Numbered from the stretch's first letter, positions 25,251 to 34,664 are shown. The stretch: 64,000 nt of DNA from Streptomyces sp. RB17 (GCF_009604455.1 NZ_WEGL01000006.1:496001-560000), one strand, 5' to 3'. Made by a program: numbers and translations. Notes: a model not told the origin generated them from the letters alone.

Positions 25251-26219
25251 TCAGGCGTACGACCGCAGCCAGCGCATCTTCTCCGCCTCGTGGAAGGGGC
25301 CGCCGCCCTCGTGGTCGTTGAAGTCGTAGACCTCGATCGCCTTGTCCTCGTGCGCCCAGGCGTTGAACGCGGCGAACACGGTCGACGGCGGGCAGGTCTG
25401 GTCCTCCAGCGCCGCCGAGAAGAGGGCCGGGGCCCGGCCGCGGGCCGCGAAGTGCACCCCGTCGAAGTAGGACAGCGTGCGCAGCACCTCCGCAGAGCGG
25501 CCGCGGTGCGTCTTGAGGAACAGGCCGATCTCGCGGTAGGGGTGGCGGTCCGTCAGCGTCGTCGCGCGCGGGAAGTCGCACAGGAACGGCACGTCCGGGG
25601 CCACCGCGACCAGGTCGGGGACCAGACCGCCGACGGCCAGGGTGATGCCGCCGCCCTGGCTGGCGCCGAGCGCCACGGTGCGCGCGGCGTCGGTCAGCGG
25701 GTGTGAACGGGCCGCCTCGACGGCTCGTACGGCGTCGGTGTACACCCGGCGGTAGTAGTAGTTCTCGGGCGCGTCGATGCCCCGCGTCATGAAGCCGGGG
25801 TACGCCGGGCCCGCGCCCGCCGGGTCGGCCGTGCCGCCTCCGGCACCCCAGGTGCTGCCCTGGCCGCGGGTGTCCATCACGAAGTGCGCCCGGCCCGTCG
25901 AGGCCCACAGCAGGTTCTCGTGGGGCAGCCCGCGCCCGCCGCCGTAGCCGACGAACTCCACGACCAGCGGCAGGGGTTCGGTCGTGCCGGCCGGCAGCCG
26001 GAGCCAGCCCTTGACCGGGTGACCGCCGAACCCGGCGAACGTCACGTCGTACACCTGGACCGTCGACAGTCCGGTGTCCACCGGCTCGAAGCGGGCGTCC
26101 AGCTCGTGCTCGCGTGCCTCCTCGAGGGTCTTGTCCCAGAAGGCGTCGAAGTCCTCGGGCTCGGTGGACTCGCTGCGGTGCTCGCGGAGTTCGTCCAGGG
26201 GCAGGTCGAACAGGGCCAT
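25251..26219 (-). CDS. Acetylxylan esterase/cephalosporin-C deacetylase (CE7)
   Basis: 322-aa alpha/beta hydrolase of carbohydrate esterase family 7, removing acetyl groups from xylo-oligosaccharides or similar esters. CE7 signatures are RGQGS (118-122), GASQGG with Ser187, Asp in the ALEDQTCPPST loop, and the HE of NDHEGGG. No signal peptide, so it acts inside the cell. The ATG at 26219 is preceded by AAGGTGG. Confidence 0.92.
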   Translation of the reverse strand: MALFDLPLDELREHRSESTEPEDFDAFWDKTLEEAREHELDARFEPVDTGLSTVQVYDVTFAGFGGHPVKGWLRLPAGTTEPLPLVVEFVGYGGGRGLPHENLLWASTGRAHFVMDTRGQGSTWGAGGGTADPAGAGPAYPGFMTRGIDAPENYYYRRVYTDAVRAVEAARSHPLTDAARTVALGASQGGGITLAVGGLVPDLVAVAPDVPFLCDFPRATTLTDRHPYREIGLFLKTHRGRSAEVLRTLSYFDGVHFAARGRAPALFSAALEDQTCPPSTVFAAFNAWAHEDKAIEVYDFNDHEGGGPFHEAEKMRWLRSYA

Positions 26220-26335
26220 GTACAACCACCTTCGAGAAGGGAGACAGCGTCAGCTCACGGTACGTGGGTGCCGGAGGCCTGACCAGTAAGCGTTTGCTCC
26301 CTCTCGGTGGCCGGACACCTGCCCCCGTACGGCCC

Positions 26336-26920
26336 TCACGCCCGCGGCTGGGTCCACCTCGGTCCGGTCCGCGCCCACTCCCGTTCCCACTCCGCCAGCC
26401 GGTGGCGCAGCGCGATCCGGCGCTCGACGGCGTGTCCCAGGAGCACGACGGCCGCCGCACCGCCCGCCGCGGCCAGCCCGACGGTCACCGTGTGCTGCCA
26501 GACCGCCGCGTCGTCCGGCGGCGGCGCGACACTGCGGCCCCGGGCGTCGAACCACACCGAGACCGTGTCGCCGGTACGGGTCCCCGCCGGCACCCGGGCC
26601 CACGCCGTGCGGGTGCCCTTGCCGGGCTCGGTCCAGCGGACGTGGGCGCGGTACGGGTACGCGCGGTCGCCCTGCCCGCCCGACAGCCGCTCGGGCGGGT
26701 CGCCGATCACCCGCGCCCGCACCTGGTGGCGCTCGGCCCGCTGGGTGGCCGCGAGGCTCCGGGCCGTGTCATGCGCGCGCAGGCCCGCGGCCACGCCGAC
26801 CAGGGGGGTGACGACGAACAGCAGGACGGCGACGATCAGCACCGTCCACGCCTCCACGACATCCGAGCGGCGCCGCAGCGGATTGCGCCGCCAGCGCCAG
26901 CCACGCACCCGGGTACGCAT
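26336..26920 (-). CDS. Rv1733c-family membrane protein
   Basis: 194 aa: a basic N-terminus (WRWRRNPLRRRSD), membrane helix (about 24-46), extracytoplasmic domain with the ARVPAGTRTGDTVSVWFD-type segment, second helix (about 145-165) and a charged tail. This matches the Streptomyces proteins named after M. tuberculosis Rv1733c, whose function is not established. Single-gene unit. Confidence 0.85.
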   Translation of the reverse strand: MRTRVRGWRWRRNPLRRRSDVVEAWTVLIVAVLLFVVTPLVGVAAGLRAHDTARSLAATQRAERHQVRARVIGDPPERLSGGQGDRAYPYRAHVRWTEPGKGTRTAWARVPAGTRTGDTVSVWFDARGRSVAPPPDDAAVWQHTVTVGLAAAGGAAAVVLLGHAVERRIALRHRLAEWEREWARTGPRWTQPRA

Positions 26921-27167
26921 GTCCGCCTCCTCGCACCGCCGGAGCCGGAGAGCCGACGAACCGGTCCCTGCGGCCCGTCACCCCCTCCGCCGCTCACGCA
27001 CACGAGCGTCCACACCCGTCTCGTACCCCGTACGGAGCACCTCGCTCACGCCGCGAACCGCGAGTTCGAGCCCACCTGGAGCGCGGAACGCGCCATGCGC
27101 CCCACGGCTGCGCGAACGACCCCGGCGCGCGACCCGGAGGCCCACCCGAGGGCCGGCACCAGGCATC

Positions 27168-27917
27168 TCAGCCGAAGCGCTCGATCCGGATCCGGTCCAC
27201 CGGCTGGCCCGCCGCGACCAGCAGCCGGGACGCGTGCTCGGCGAAGGCGTTGGATCCGCACACATAGGCCTCCCACCCACCGGGAGGCTGCTCGGCCAGG
27301 AGCGGCGCCACATGTGCGTCCGCCATGCGTCCCACGGGCACACCCTGTGGGGCGCTGCGAGTGAAGACGGGCGTCGTCTCCGGGCCCAGCTCGGCCGCGT
27401 AGATCAGTTCCTCGGGGCTGCGCGCGGACACCAGCATGCGCAGCGGCGTGCCGAGCCGGCGCCTGCGGTGGTGCCGCACCATCGACATCAGCGGGACGAT
27501 CCCGGAGCCGGCGCCGATCAGCAGCGCGGGCCGGTCGCCCGGCCAGGCGAAGAAACCGCTCAGCGGCCCGCGCACCTCGACCGTGTCACCGGGGCGGGCG
27601 ACGGTGTGGAACCAGCCCGACACCTCTCCGTCCGGCACGTGGTCCAGGGTCAGCTCGAGGTGCCCGGAGTCGTCCGGCGCCGACGCGATCGAGTAGTGGC
27701 GCTGGGCCACATACCCGTCCGCCGCGGTCAGCCGCAGCATCAGATGCTGGCCGGGCAGATGCCCGGCCCAGCCCGGCACCGCCAGCCGGAAGGTGGCCGC
27801 GTGCGGCGTCTCCCGCCGGATCTCCGTGAGGGTGGCGACCTGCCACTCGGCCGCCACCTGCTCACTCACCGCGATACGCCCGGGCGCGGCGAACGGCGCG
27901 GTGGGGTTCGTCGTCAT
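27168..27917 (-). CDS. Flavin/NAD(P)H oxidoreductase (ferredoxin-reductase family)
   Basis: 249 aa: FAD-binding beta-barrel (RHYSIASAPDDSGHLELT) and NAD(P)-binding domain (LLIGAGSGIVPLMSMVRHH, GWEAYVCGSNAF), with no 2Fe-2S domain. It follows the molybdopterin oxidoreductase with overlapping or adjacent ends (GTG 27929 or ATG 27917), so it probably supplies electrons to it. Confidence 0.9.
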   Translation of the reverse strand: MTTNPTAPFAAPGRIAVSEQVAAEWQVATLTEIRRETPHAATFRLAVPGWAGHLPGQHLMLRLTAADGYVAQRHYSIASAPDDSGHLELTLDHVPDGEVSGWFHTVARPGDTVEVRGPLSGFFAWPGDRPALLIGAGSGIVPLMSMVRHHRRRRLGTPLRMLVSARSPEELIYAAELGPETTPVFTRSAPQGVPVGRMADAHVAPLLAEQPPGGWEAYVCGSNAFAEHASRLLVAAGQPVDRIRIERFG

Positions 27918-27921
27918 CGTG

Positions 27922-28527
27922 TCAGTCACCGGAGTACCGCTGCTCCTCCCAGGGATTGCCGCGTTCGTGGTAGCCGTTGCGTTCCCAGAAGCCCGGTTCG
28001 TCGTGGTCGAGGAGCGTGAGGCCGGCGATCCACTTGGCGCTCTTCCAGAAGTAGAGGTGCGGCACCAGCAGCCGCGCCGGGCCGCCGTGCTCGGCCGGCA
28101 GCGGCTCGCCGTCGTACTCCCAGACGATCCACGCCCGCCCGCCGGTGAGGTCGGCGAGCGGCAGGTCGGTGGTGTAGCCGGTGTGGGACCGGGCGAGCAC
28201 ATGGGTGGCGGACACATGGGGGCGGACCACATGGAGGAAGGCGTCGAGGGAGACACCGCCGAAGCGCACGCCGAACTTGGACCAGCCGGTCACACAGTGG
28301 ATGTCGCCGTCGTACGCCGATGCCGGCAGCGCGTGCGCCCCCTCCCAGTCCCAGGTGTGCGGCCGCTCCACCAGGCCGTCGATGCGGAAGGACCAGTCGG
28401 CCGGTGCCAGGTCGGGGGTGACCTCGGCGGACAGGACGGGCCAGTCCTCGCCCGCGTCGTACTGCCCGGGCGGCAGCCCCGGGTTGTGGACGCGCGGGCG
28501 GCCCGTGAAGCCTCGCGTAACGTTCAT
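27922..28527 (-). CDS. Molybdopterin-dependent oxidoreductase (sulfite-oxidase fold)
   Basis: 201-aa single-domain sulfite-oxidase/YedY-type protein. C78 of DIHCVTGWSKFG is the expected molybdenum ligand, and HGGPARLLVPHLYFWKSAKW is the conserved cofactor-binding segment. No Tat signal, so it is cytoplasmic, unlike MsrP. Paired with a flavin reductase, it looks like a two-component soluble reductase or oxidase; the substrate is unknown. Confidence 0.9.
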   Translation of the reverse strand: MNVTRGFTGRPRVHNPGLPPGQYDAGEDWPVLSAEVTPDLAPADWSFRIDGLVERPHTWDWEGAHALPASAYDGDIHCVTGWSKFGVRFGGVSLDAFLHVVRPHVSATHVLARSHTGYTTDLPLADLTGGRAWIVWEYDGEPLPAEHGGPARLLVPHLYFWKSAKWIAGLTLLDHDEPGFWERNGYHERGNPWEEQRYSGD

Positions 28528-28663
28528 CCTTCAACCGTACGGTGTCGTTCCGAGTGCTCCGTCCCTGCTCACCGCCCGTCACGCCCGGATGATTGCGGCC
28601 GTATGAACTCTTTCGGACCAGGGGAATAGCTCTGCGGCGCTTCTCCTTTGCGCTGGATGCCGG

Positions 28664-28679
28664 CACCGGTAGACCGGTG
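28664..28679. promoter_or_regulatory. Inverted repeat upstream of the quinone oxidoreductase gene
   Basis: CACCGG-TAGA-CCGGTG, 28 bp before the start at 28707, in the promoter/leader. Possible operator; no adjacent regulator. Confidence 0.35.
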
Positions 28680-28706
28680 GCAGCGCGAGAGAAGCGAGGA
28701 ATGAGC

Positions 28707-29630
28707 ATGCCCAAGGCGTATGTCTACACGCGGCACGGGGGACCGGAGACCGAGGCGCTGATCGACCTGGACCGCCCCACCCCAGGCCCCGGCGAGATCC
28801 TGATCGCGGTCCGCGCGGCAGGCGTCAATCCCGTCGACTGGAAGCTGCGCCAGGGCTTCCGCCGCCCCGGCGAGAGCGAGCGCGTCTTTCCCGCGGTCTT
28901 CGGCAGCGAGGCCGCCGGCGTCGTGGCGGAGGCCGGCCCGGGGGTCACCGGCTTCGCCGCCGGCGACGAGGTGTTCGGCAGCGCCGCGCACGGCGGGTAC
29001 GCCGAGTACGCCCTGCTCACCGCCGACGTGACCGCCCACAAGCCCGCCGCGCTGTCCTTCCGGGACGCCGCCACCCTCCCGGTCGCCGCCGCCACCGCCT
29101 ACGACGGCGTCCGCCAGCTCGACCTGCCCGGTGGCTCGACCCTGCTGGTGACGGGCGCGGGCGGCGGCGTCGGCAGCGCGGCCGTGCAGATCGCCCGTGC
29201 CTTCGGACTGCGGGTCGTGGGCGTGGCGAGCGAGGGCAAGAAGGAGTTCGTGGAGTCGCTGGGCGCGGTGCACGTGTCCTCAGGACCCGACCTGGTCGAG
29301 CGGGTGCGGTCCGCCGCGCCGGACGGGGTCGACGGGGTGTACGACCTGGTGGGCGGCCCGCTGCTCACCGAGGCGGCCGAACTGCTGAAGGACCGCGGCA
29401 AGCTGGTCACCGCGGGCTCGCCGCAGGACGCCGTGGCCGCACTCGGCGGCGCTCCGGTCAAGCGGGTCCGCACCGCCGCCGTCTTCGAGGCGGTGGCCGA
29501 CCTGGCCGTACGCGGCGCTCTCAAGCCGCACATCACCCGCACCTTCCCGCTCGAGCAGGCCGGCCAGGCGCTGCGCACCGTCGAGGACGGGCACGCCCTC
29601 GGCAAGATCGTGATCGAGGTGGCCGCGTGA
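28707..29630 (+). CDS. NADP-dependent zinc-independent quinone oxidoreductase
   Basis: 307-aa MDR-superfamily enzyme of the quinone-oxidoreductase branch. It has the N-terminal GroES-like domain (AAGVNPVDWKLRQG), NADP-binding VTGAGGGVGSAAVQIA and no catalytic zinc cysteines. ATG 28707 has GAGGA 6 nt upstream; the ATG at 28701 sits on the ribosome site. Overlaps the GNAT gene by GTGA. Confidence 0.9.
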   Translation: MPKAYVYTRHGGPETEALIDLDRPTPGPGEILIAVRAAGVNPVDWKLRQGFRRPGESERVFPAVFGSEAAGVVAEAGPGVTGFAAGDEVFGSAAHGGYAEYALLTADVTAHKPAALSFRDAATLPVAAATAYDGVRQLDLPGGSTLLVTGAGGGVGSAAVQIARAFGLRVVGVASEGKKEFVESLGAVHVSSGPDLVERVRSAAPDGVDGVYDLVGGPLLTEAAELLKDRGKLVTAGSPQDAVAALGGAPVKRVRTAAVFEAVADLAVRGALKPHITRTFPLEQAGQALRTVEDGHALGKIVIEVAA

Positions 29631-30388
29631 GCGTCATAGCCGGAGCGGGCGTCGGAGACGGGCCCGCCCCCGATGCCCCGCACGTCCTCGACAACCCCGC
29701 CCTCGCCTCACTGACCGGCCCGCACGCCCGCTTCGCCGAGCGGCGCGGCCGCGTGCTGCGCTACCCCGCGGACGTCTCTCCCTGGCTGGCCCTGCCCGAC
29801 GAACCGGTCGCGCGGGACTGGGCGGACCTGGCCGCGCTGGCCGGTCCCGGTGCCGAGATCCCGCTGGCCGGGTACTGCGGCGAGGTGCCGGACGGCTGGG
29901 AGATCACCTTCCGGATCGACGGGGTGCAGTTCGTGGACGACGGCCTCGCCGCCGCGCCGGACGCCGAGGCGGTCCGCCTCGGCCCCGCGGACGTACCCGA
30001 GATGCTCGACCTCGTGGCCCGCACCCGGCCCGGTCCGTTCCTGCCGCGCACCGTCGAACTCGGCACCTACCTGGGCATCCGCCGAGAGGGCGCGTTGGTC
30101 GCGATGGCGGGGGAACGGCTGCACCCGCCGGGCTGGACCGAGATCAGCGCGGTCTGCACCGACCCCGCCGCCCGCGGCGAGGGCCTCGCCACCCGGCTGA
30201 TCCTCGCGGTCGCGCACGGCATACGGGAGCGCGGCGAGACGCCCTTCCTGCACACGAGCGCCCAGAACACGGGCGCGATCCGGCTGTACGAGTCCCTCGG
30301 CTTCCGGCTGCGCCGCCGCACGGCCTTCCTCGCGGCGCGCGCCCCGGAGCGGCTGGCCGACGGGCGGGTCGCGGTGCCGGTGGCATGA
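29627..30388 (+). CDS. GNAT-family N-acetyltransferase
   Basis: 253 aa. The C-terminal GNAT domain has acetyl-CoA loop VCTDPAARGEGLATRLI and the NTGAIRLYESLGFRLRRRTAF ending typical of FR47-like proteins. The N-terminal 110 residues form the less conserved half. Co-translated with the oxidoreductase. Substrate unknown. Confidence 0.88.
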   Translation: MSVIAGAGVGDGPAPDAPHVLDNPALASLTGPHARFAERRGRVLRYPADVSPWLALPDEPVARDWADLAALAGPGAEIPLAGYCGEVPDGWEITFRIDGVQFVDDGLAAAPDAEAVRLGPADVPEMLDLVARTRPGPFLPRTVELGTYLGIRREGALVAMAGERLHPPGWTEISAVCTDPAARGEGLATRLILAVAHGIRERGETPFLHTSAQNTGAIRLYESLGFRLRRRTAFLAARAPERLADGRVAVPVA

Positions 30389-30410
30389 GCGGCGCCGGAC
30401 CAGCGAGGGC

Positions 30411-30851
30411 TCAGTCGGCCCCGGTCTCGCCCGGACCCGCGTTGTACCGCTCCAGGTAGGCCGCGAAGCGCACCAGGTCCTCCTCCGGCCAGTCCGCCAG
30501 CCGCGCGCGGAACGCGGCCCGGCGGCTGCGGGTGACCTGGGCGAGGATCTCCCGGCCGGCCTCCGTCAGATGCAGCACCTGGACCCGGTGGTCCTCCGGG
30601 TCCAGGCGACGCTCGATCAGCCCGGCCCGCTCAAGCGCGGCCACCTGGCGGCTTACCGTGGACTTGTCCAGCGCGTAATGGGCCGCGAGATCCGTCGCCC
30701 GGCAGCCGTCGCGTTCCTCGAGATGGCCGAGCAGGGTGTACGACACCAGGGACAGCTCGGGATGCATACGGCCCGCCGAGGCGCGGGCCCGGCGGGCGAA
30801 GATGGTCATCTCGCGCTGGATCGTCTCGACAGCCGACTCCGCTGCGCTCAC
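30411..30851 (-). CDS. MarR-family transcription regulator
   Basis: 146 aa winged-helix protein: HPELSLVSYTLLGHLEERDG, DKSTVSRQVAALERAGLIER (recognition helix), RRLDPEDHRVQVLHLTEAGR (wing). GTG 30851 has GGAGG upstream. Divergent from an ABC-2-type membrane protein across clear GTTGTA/TACAAC repeats, so it almost certainly represses that gene. Confidence 0.92.
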   Translation of the reverse strand: MSAAESAVETIQREMTIFARRARASAGRMHPELSLVSYTLLGHLEERDGCRATDLAAHYALDKSTVSRQVAALERAGLIERRLDPEDHRVQVLHLTEAGREILAQVTRSRRAAFRARLADWPEEDLVRFAAYLERYNAGPGETGAD

Positions 30852-30875
30852 GGGAATACCTCCTCCGGCGTTCTG

Positions 30876-30910
30876 GTTGTATAGTACAACTTGAAGCGAA
30901 AGTTGTATAA
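30876..30910. promoter_or_regulatory. MarR operator region
   Basis: GTTGTA-tag-TACAAC (30876-30890) is a perfect inverted repeat, and ACAACTT...AAGTTGT continues to 30906 with a further half-site GTTGTATAA. These AT-rich repeats fill the space between the divergent marR gene and the membrane protein gene. Confidence 0.65.
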
Positions 30911-30934
30911 GCCAACCTTTGGAGGTCGCGCGCG

Positions 30935-32047
30935 ATGAGGTCACCGGCACTGCGCCATGTGCTCACGCACCTGATCACCCCGCTGCTGATGTGTCTGGGC
31001 ATGGGGCTCGCGTACATGGGGGCCTTCGTGACCCCGGAGCCGCACCACCTGCCGGTCGCCGTCGTCGGCAGCGCCCCGCAGGCGAAGGTCTTCGCGCAGA
31101 CGGTCAAGGACACCGCCGGGGACAAGCTCGACGTCCGTACGGTCGCGAGCCGCGCCGACGCCGTCCATCTGCTGAAGTCCAGGGATGTGACCGGCGCCTA
31201 TGTGCCGAGCGCCAAGGCGCCCGAGCTGCTGGTGGCGAGCGCCGCCTCCGACATGGGCGCGACGGCGGTCGAGAAGGTCTTCACGCCGGTCGCCGCCCAG
31301 GAGGGCGTGCCGCTGAAGGTCACCGACGTGGCCGAGCCGGTCGCCGACGACCCCACCGGGCAGGGCCTGTTCTTCCTGCTGATCGCCCTCAGCATCGGCT
31401 CCTACGCCTCGGTCGCCGCCCTCGGTGCCGCGGGCGCCGCCCTCTCGATGCGGATGCGGGCGCTGCTCGCGCTCGGTGTCTCCGCCGTGGTCAGCGGCAT
31501 CGGTGTGCTGCTCGCCGGACCGGTGTTCCATCTCGCCCACCACGACCTCGCGGGTGTGTGGGGCATGGCCTGGCTGTACTCGGCCGGCATCCTGTTCATC
31601 GGCGTCGGCCTGCACACCTTCCTCAAGCGGTGGACCACGCTCACCATGATGGTGCTGTTCGTGATGCTCAACTTCACCAGCTCCGGCGGGTTGTTCCGGC
31701 CCGAGCTGCAGAACGGCTTCTTCGGCACGCTGCACGCCTTCTGGAACGGCGCCGGCTTCGTCGAGGGCGTCCGCAGCCTGCTGTACTTCGGCGACGACGG
31801 TCTTACGCGCACTGTGTGGACGCTCGTGGGCTGGCTGCTGGTGGGCCTGGTCGTGACCGGGATCGCGGCCCTGTACGAGCGGCCCCGCCGAGCCCGGCAC
31901 GCGGCCGGCCACCCCGGTACCGCGACCGGGACCGAGCCGACCGCCTCGCCCGCCGTGACGCCGAGCGAGCGGGAGGCGGCGCGGGCGGCCGAGGAGGAGG
32001 CCGAGGAAGCGGTCGAGGAAGAGGTCGAGGAGATGGTCGGCGTCTGA
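30935..32047 (+). CDS. ABC-2/YhgE-Pip-like membrane protein
   Basis: 370 aa: one N-terminal helix (12-32), an extracytoplasmic domain of about 115 residues (DVTGAYVPSAKAPELLVA is typical of YhgE/Pip and ABC-2 permeases), then five C-terminal helices and an acidic Glu-rich cytoplasmic tail (EEEAEEAVEEEVEEM). No ATPase gene is attached. Under control of the divergent MarR repressor, so probably a drug or lipid export component. GGAGG precedes ATG 30935. Confidence 0.8.
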   Translation: MRSPALRHVLTHLITPLLMCLGMGLAYMGAFVTPEPHHLPVAVVGSAPQAKVFAQTVKDTAGDKLDVRTVASRADAVHLLKSRDVTGAYVPSAKAPELLVASAASDMGATAVEKVFTPVAAQEGVPLKVTDVAEPVADDPTGQGLFFLLIALSIGSYASVAALGAAGAALSMRMRALLALGVSAVVSGIGVLLAGPVFHLAHHDLAGVWGMAWLYSAGILFIGVGLHTFLKRWTTLTMMVLFVMLNFTSSGGLFRPELQNGFFGTLHAFWNGAGFVEGVRSLLYFGDDGLTRTVWTLVGWLLVGLVVTGIAALYERPRRARHAAGHPGTATGTEPTASPAVTPSEREAARAAEEEAEEAVEEEVEEMVGV

Positions 32048-32062
32048 CCCGATGCCATCCAG

Positions 32063-32101
32063 GACAGGGAGCACGCCCGGCGACGGGCGGGGCTCCCTGT
32101 C
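32063..32101 (+). terminator. Strong intrinsic terminator
   Basis: GACAGGGAGC pairs with GCTCCCTGTC, with an inner CGCCCG/CGGGCG stem, just after the membrane protein gene. It can also serve the convergent VWA operon. Confidence 0.8.
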
Positions 32102-32169
32102 GGTCCTTCACCGAACCGAGCCTCTGCCGGTACTTCGATGGGTGGACTTCCTGCCGGCATCCCACCCCG

Positions 32170-33411
32170 TCACCCCGCAGCCGACCCGATCGTCACCACG
32201 CGGGCCCACGCCGGCGGCGCGGCCGGGCGGCAGGCGGGGGCGTTCTCGTCGTACGAGCCGCCGGTGCGGGGAAACAGGCCCACCACCGTCCGGCACGACG
32301 GGCGTTCGTCCGGCCACGGTGTCTGGCCGTCGGTCAGGACCACCACCGCGTCGGGCCGCGTCCGCAGCGCGCGGGTGAAGCCGGTGCGCAGATCCGTTCC
32401 GCCGCCGCCCACCAGCTCGATGCCCTCCGTCCGGCACAGCGGCTGCACGGTCCGGGCCGCGGCATCGCAGGACAGTACGGAGACCAGGTCCCGGCGGCCG
32501 CCCACGGCCCGGCAGATCGCGGCCACCTCCAGCAGCGCGCTGCCCAGTTCCGCGTCGCTGACCGACCCCGAGGTGTCGACGACCACGCACACCCGGGGCG
32601 GCCTGCGCCGCAGACTCGGCAGGACGACCCCGGGCAGCCCGGCGGAACGGCGCGCCGGCCGGCCGTAGCTGTAGTCCTCGCCCACGCCCGGTGCGGAGAC
32701 CGCCGACCGCAGTGCCGAACCCAGCAACTTCCGCCATGGCTGCGGCGGATGGAACACCTCCTCCGCCCACCGCCGCCAGCCCTGCGGGGCGCTGCCCGGG
32801 CTGCCCTTGATGCCCTGCGCCACCCGGAACCGGACCGCGTCCCGCTCCTGCTCGCTCAGCCCGTGCGCGCCGTCCGGTCCCAGCTCCCAGCCCCGGTCCA
32901 GACCGTCGGCGCCGCTGCCGCAGTCCAGCCAGGCCAGTCTTTCCAGACGCGGGCCGAGCCGGAACCCGGGCAGGTAGTCCTCCATCAACCAGCCCGTGGG
33001 CAGCCCCAGTTTCGCCGGTGTCGCCGCGCCCTCGGGACACACCAGCCCGTCGCCGTACACGTCGTCGTTGATCTCGCAGTCCGCGGCGATGTTCATGCGC
33101 AGCCGCTCCGCGGGCCCGGTCAGCTGGTGTTCGCGGGCGTACCGCTCGCCGCGTCCGTGATGGTCGCGCAGCAGATGCGCCACCTCGTGCACCCACACCG
33201 CCGCCAGTTCCGCCAGCGGTGTGCGATCCACGAATGCCGGGGAGACATAGCACCGCCAGTACCGGTCCACCCCCATCGTCGGCACCGCCCGAGACTCCAC
33301 CGGCCGCAGCGCGAACAGTGCCGTCGCCAGGTACGGTCGCACGCGGGCCGCGTGCAGCCGCGCGGCGAACAGCTTGCCGAGGTCCAGCGCACCGGGCGCG
33401 TCCGCCGTCAC
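32170..33411 (-). CDS. DUF2201 metallopeptidase-like/VWA domain protein
   Basis: 413 aa, third gene of a MoxR operon. The N-terminal half is a putative metallopeptidase domain with zinc motif VHEVAHLLRDHH (HEVAH 75-79) and IAADCEIND downstream. The C-terminal half is a von Willebrand A fold with MIDAS motif VVVDTSGSVSD and later VVLTDGQTPWPDE. GTG 33411 overlaps the ATPase stop as GTGA. VWA proteins paired with MoxR ATPases usually act as adaptors in chaperone-like remodelling; the target is unknown. Confidence 0.88.
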   Translation of the reverse strand: MTADAPGALDLGKLFAARLHAARVRPYLATALFALRPVESRAVPTMGVDRYWRCYVSPAFVDRTPLAELAAVWVHEVAHLLRDHHGRGERYAREHQLTGPAERLRMNIAADCEINDDVYGDGLVCPEGAATPAKLGLPTGWLMEDYLPGFRLGPRLERLAWLDCGSGADGLDRGWELGPDGAHGLSEQERDAVRFRVAQGIKGSPGSAPQGWRRWAEEVFHPPQPWRKLLGSALRSAVSAPGVGEDYSYGRPARRSAGLPGVVLPSLRRRPPRVCVVVDTSGSVSDAELGSALLEVAAICRAVGGRRDLVSVLSCDAAARTVQPLCRTEGIELVGGGGTDLRTGFTRALRTRPDAVVVLTDGQTPWPDERPSCRTVVGLFPRTGGSYDENAPACRPAAPPAWARVVTIGSAAG

Positions 33412-34664
33412 CGGTGTGCCCCGGCGACCCCGGCGCCGGCGACCCGGGCGGCCCGGTCGGCCCGCCGGGACAGCGACACCGCCCCGGCCAGCCGCTCGAT
33501 CGCCGTCGGCACGTCCCAGTCCTCCCGGCGAAGGGAGGCCAGCGTGGTCGCGGGCACGACCACCACGTCCGGTGCCCCGGTCTCCATGGCCCGCACCAGC
33601 AGGTCCCAGGCCGCGTCCCAGCGGGCCCGCTCGGGGCGCTTGCGGACCGCCTCCACCACGCCGTCGAGCACGGCCTGCCGCAGATCCCCGCGCTCGGGCA
33701 GTTCGGCATCCGCCGGGTCGGCGAGCAGCGTCTCGGGGTCGGGCAGGTCCATCCGGTCCAGGCTCGCCAGCAGTTCGAGCCCGGGGCCGTCCCCCACGGT
33801 GCCCCGGACCAGCAGCGACAGTACGTCCCGCGAGGAGCCGGCGGCGGTCGCGAAGGCGATCAGCCGCAGCGTCGCCTCCCAGCTCCGGGGCGACGGCCAC
33901 GCTCCGCCCCGGCGGCTCTCCCCGCTCGGCAGCCGGTGCACCAGCCCCGGCCGCGCGACGAGGAAGGCGCACACCGCGCGCCGGGCGAAGGCCACGGCCT
34001 CGGACAGCCGCTCCGGGGCGAGCCTTGGCAGGGTCGCTCGCGGCCAGGTCCCGGCGAGGCCCCGTACGACCACGTCGGGGTCGTGGGCCCACTGCAGATG
34101 CACGAACCGGTTGGCCAGTGGCGGGCTCAACTCCCAGCCGTCGGCGGCCGAGGACCGCGGGTTGGCGGCGGCCACGATCCGCACCCCGGGCGGCAGCCGC
34201 AGCGCGCCGATCCGCCGCTCCAGCACGAGCCGCAGCAGGGCCGCCTGCACCGCCGGGGGAGCGGTGGACAGCTCGTCCAGGAACAGCAGTCCCCGCCCGG
34301 CCCGTACGAGCCGAACCGCCCAGTCCGGCGGGGCCATCGGGACGCCCTGCACCGCCGGATCGTCTCCCAGGACGGGCAGGCCGGAGAAGTCGGACGGCTC
34401 GTGGACGCTCGCGATCACGGTCGTCAGCGGAAGGTCCAGGGCGGAGGCCAACTGGGTGAGCGCCGCCGTCTTGCCGATGCCCGGTTCGCCCCACAGCAGC
34501 ACCGGAAGATCGGCTGCCACGGCCAGGGTCAGCGCCTCCAGCTGGATGTCGGAGCGCGGTTCGGTGGTCGTGTCGCGGAGCAGTGCCGACAGGGCATCCG
34601 CGACGGCGAGTTGGGAGGCGACCGGCCGGTCTGCGGGCAGGGTCACGGAAGCGTACGAAGTCAT
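33408..34664 (-). CDS. MoxR-type AAA+ ATPase
   Basis: 418 aa. Walker A GEPGIGKT (59-66), Walker B GLLFLDE (to 131), sensor-1 region RIVAAANPRSSAADG, and an arginine-finger/sensor segment near LANRF. The C-terminal 120 residues are helical. ATG 34664 has AAGGTGATG upstream. In operon with the VWA protein (overlap) and the repeat protein 57 bp upstream. MoxR ATPases remodel or activate partner proteins. Confidence 0.9.
   Translation of the reverse strand: MTSYASVTLPADRPVASQLAVADALSALLRDTTTEPRSDIQLEALTLAVAADLPVLLWGEPGIGKTAALTQLASALDLPLTTVIASVHEPSDFSGLPVLGDDPAVQGVPMAPPDWAVRLVRAGRGLLFLDELSTAPPAVQAALLRLVLERRIGALRLPPGVRIVAAANPRSSAADGWELSPPLANRFVHLQWAHDPDVVVRGLAGTWPRATLPRLAPERLSEAVAFARRAVCAFLVARPGLVHRLPSGESRRGGAWPSPRSWEATLRLIAFATAAGSSRDVLSLLVRGTVGDGPGLELLASLDRMDLPDPETLLADPADAELPERGDLRQAVLDGVVEAVRKRPERARWDAAWDLLVRAMETGAPDVVVVPATTLASLRREDWDVPTAIERLAGAVSLSRRADRAARVAGAGVAGAHR

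Noticed and set aside
26978..27167. Small frames between the Rv1733c-like and flavin reductase genes
   Set aside because: No ribosome site or protein-like composition; most likely promoter and leader sequence.
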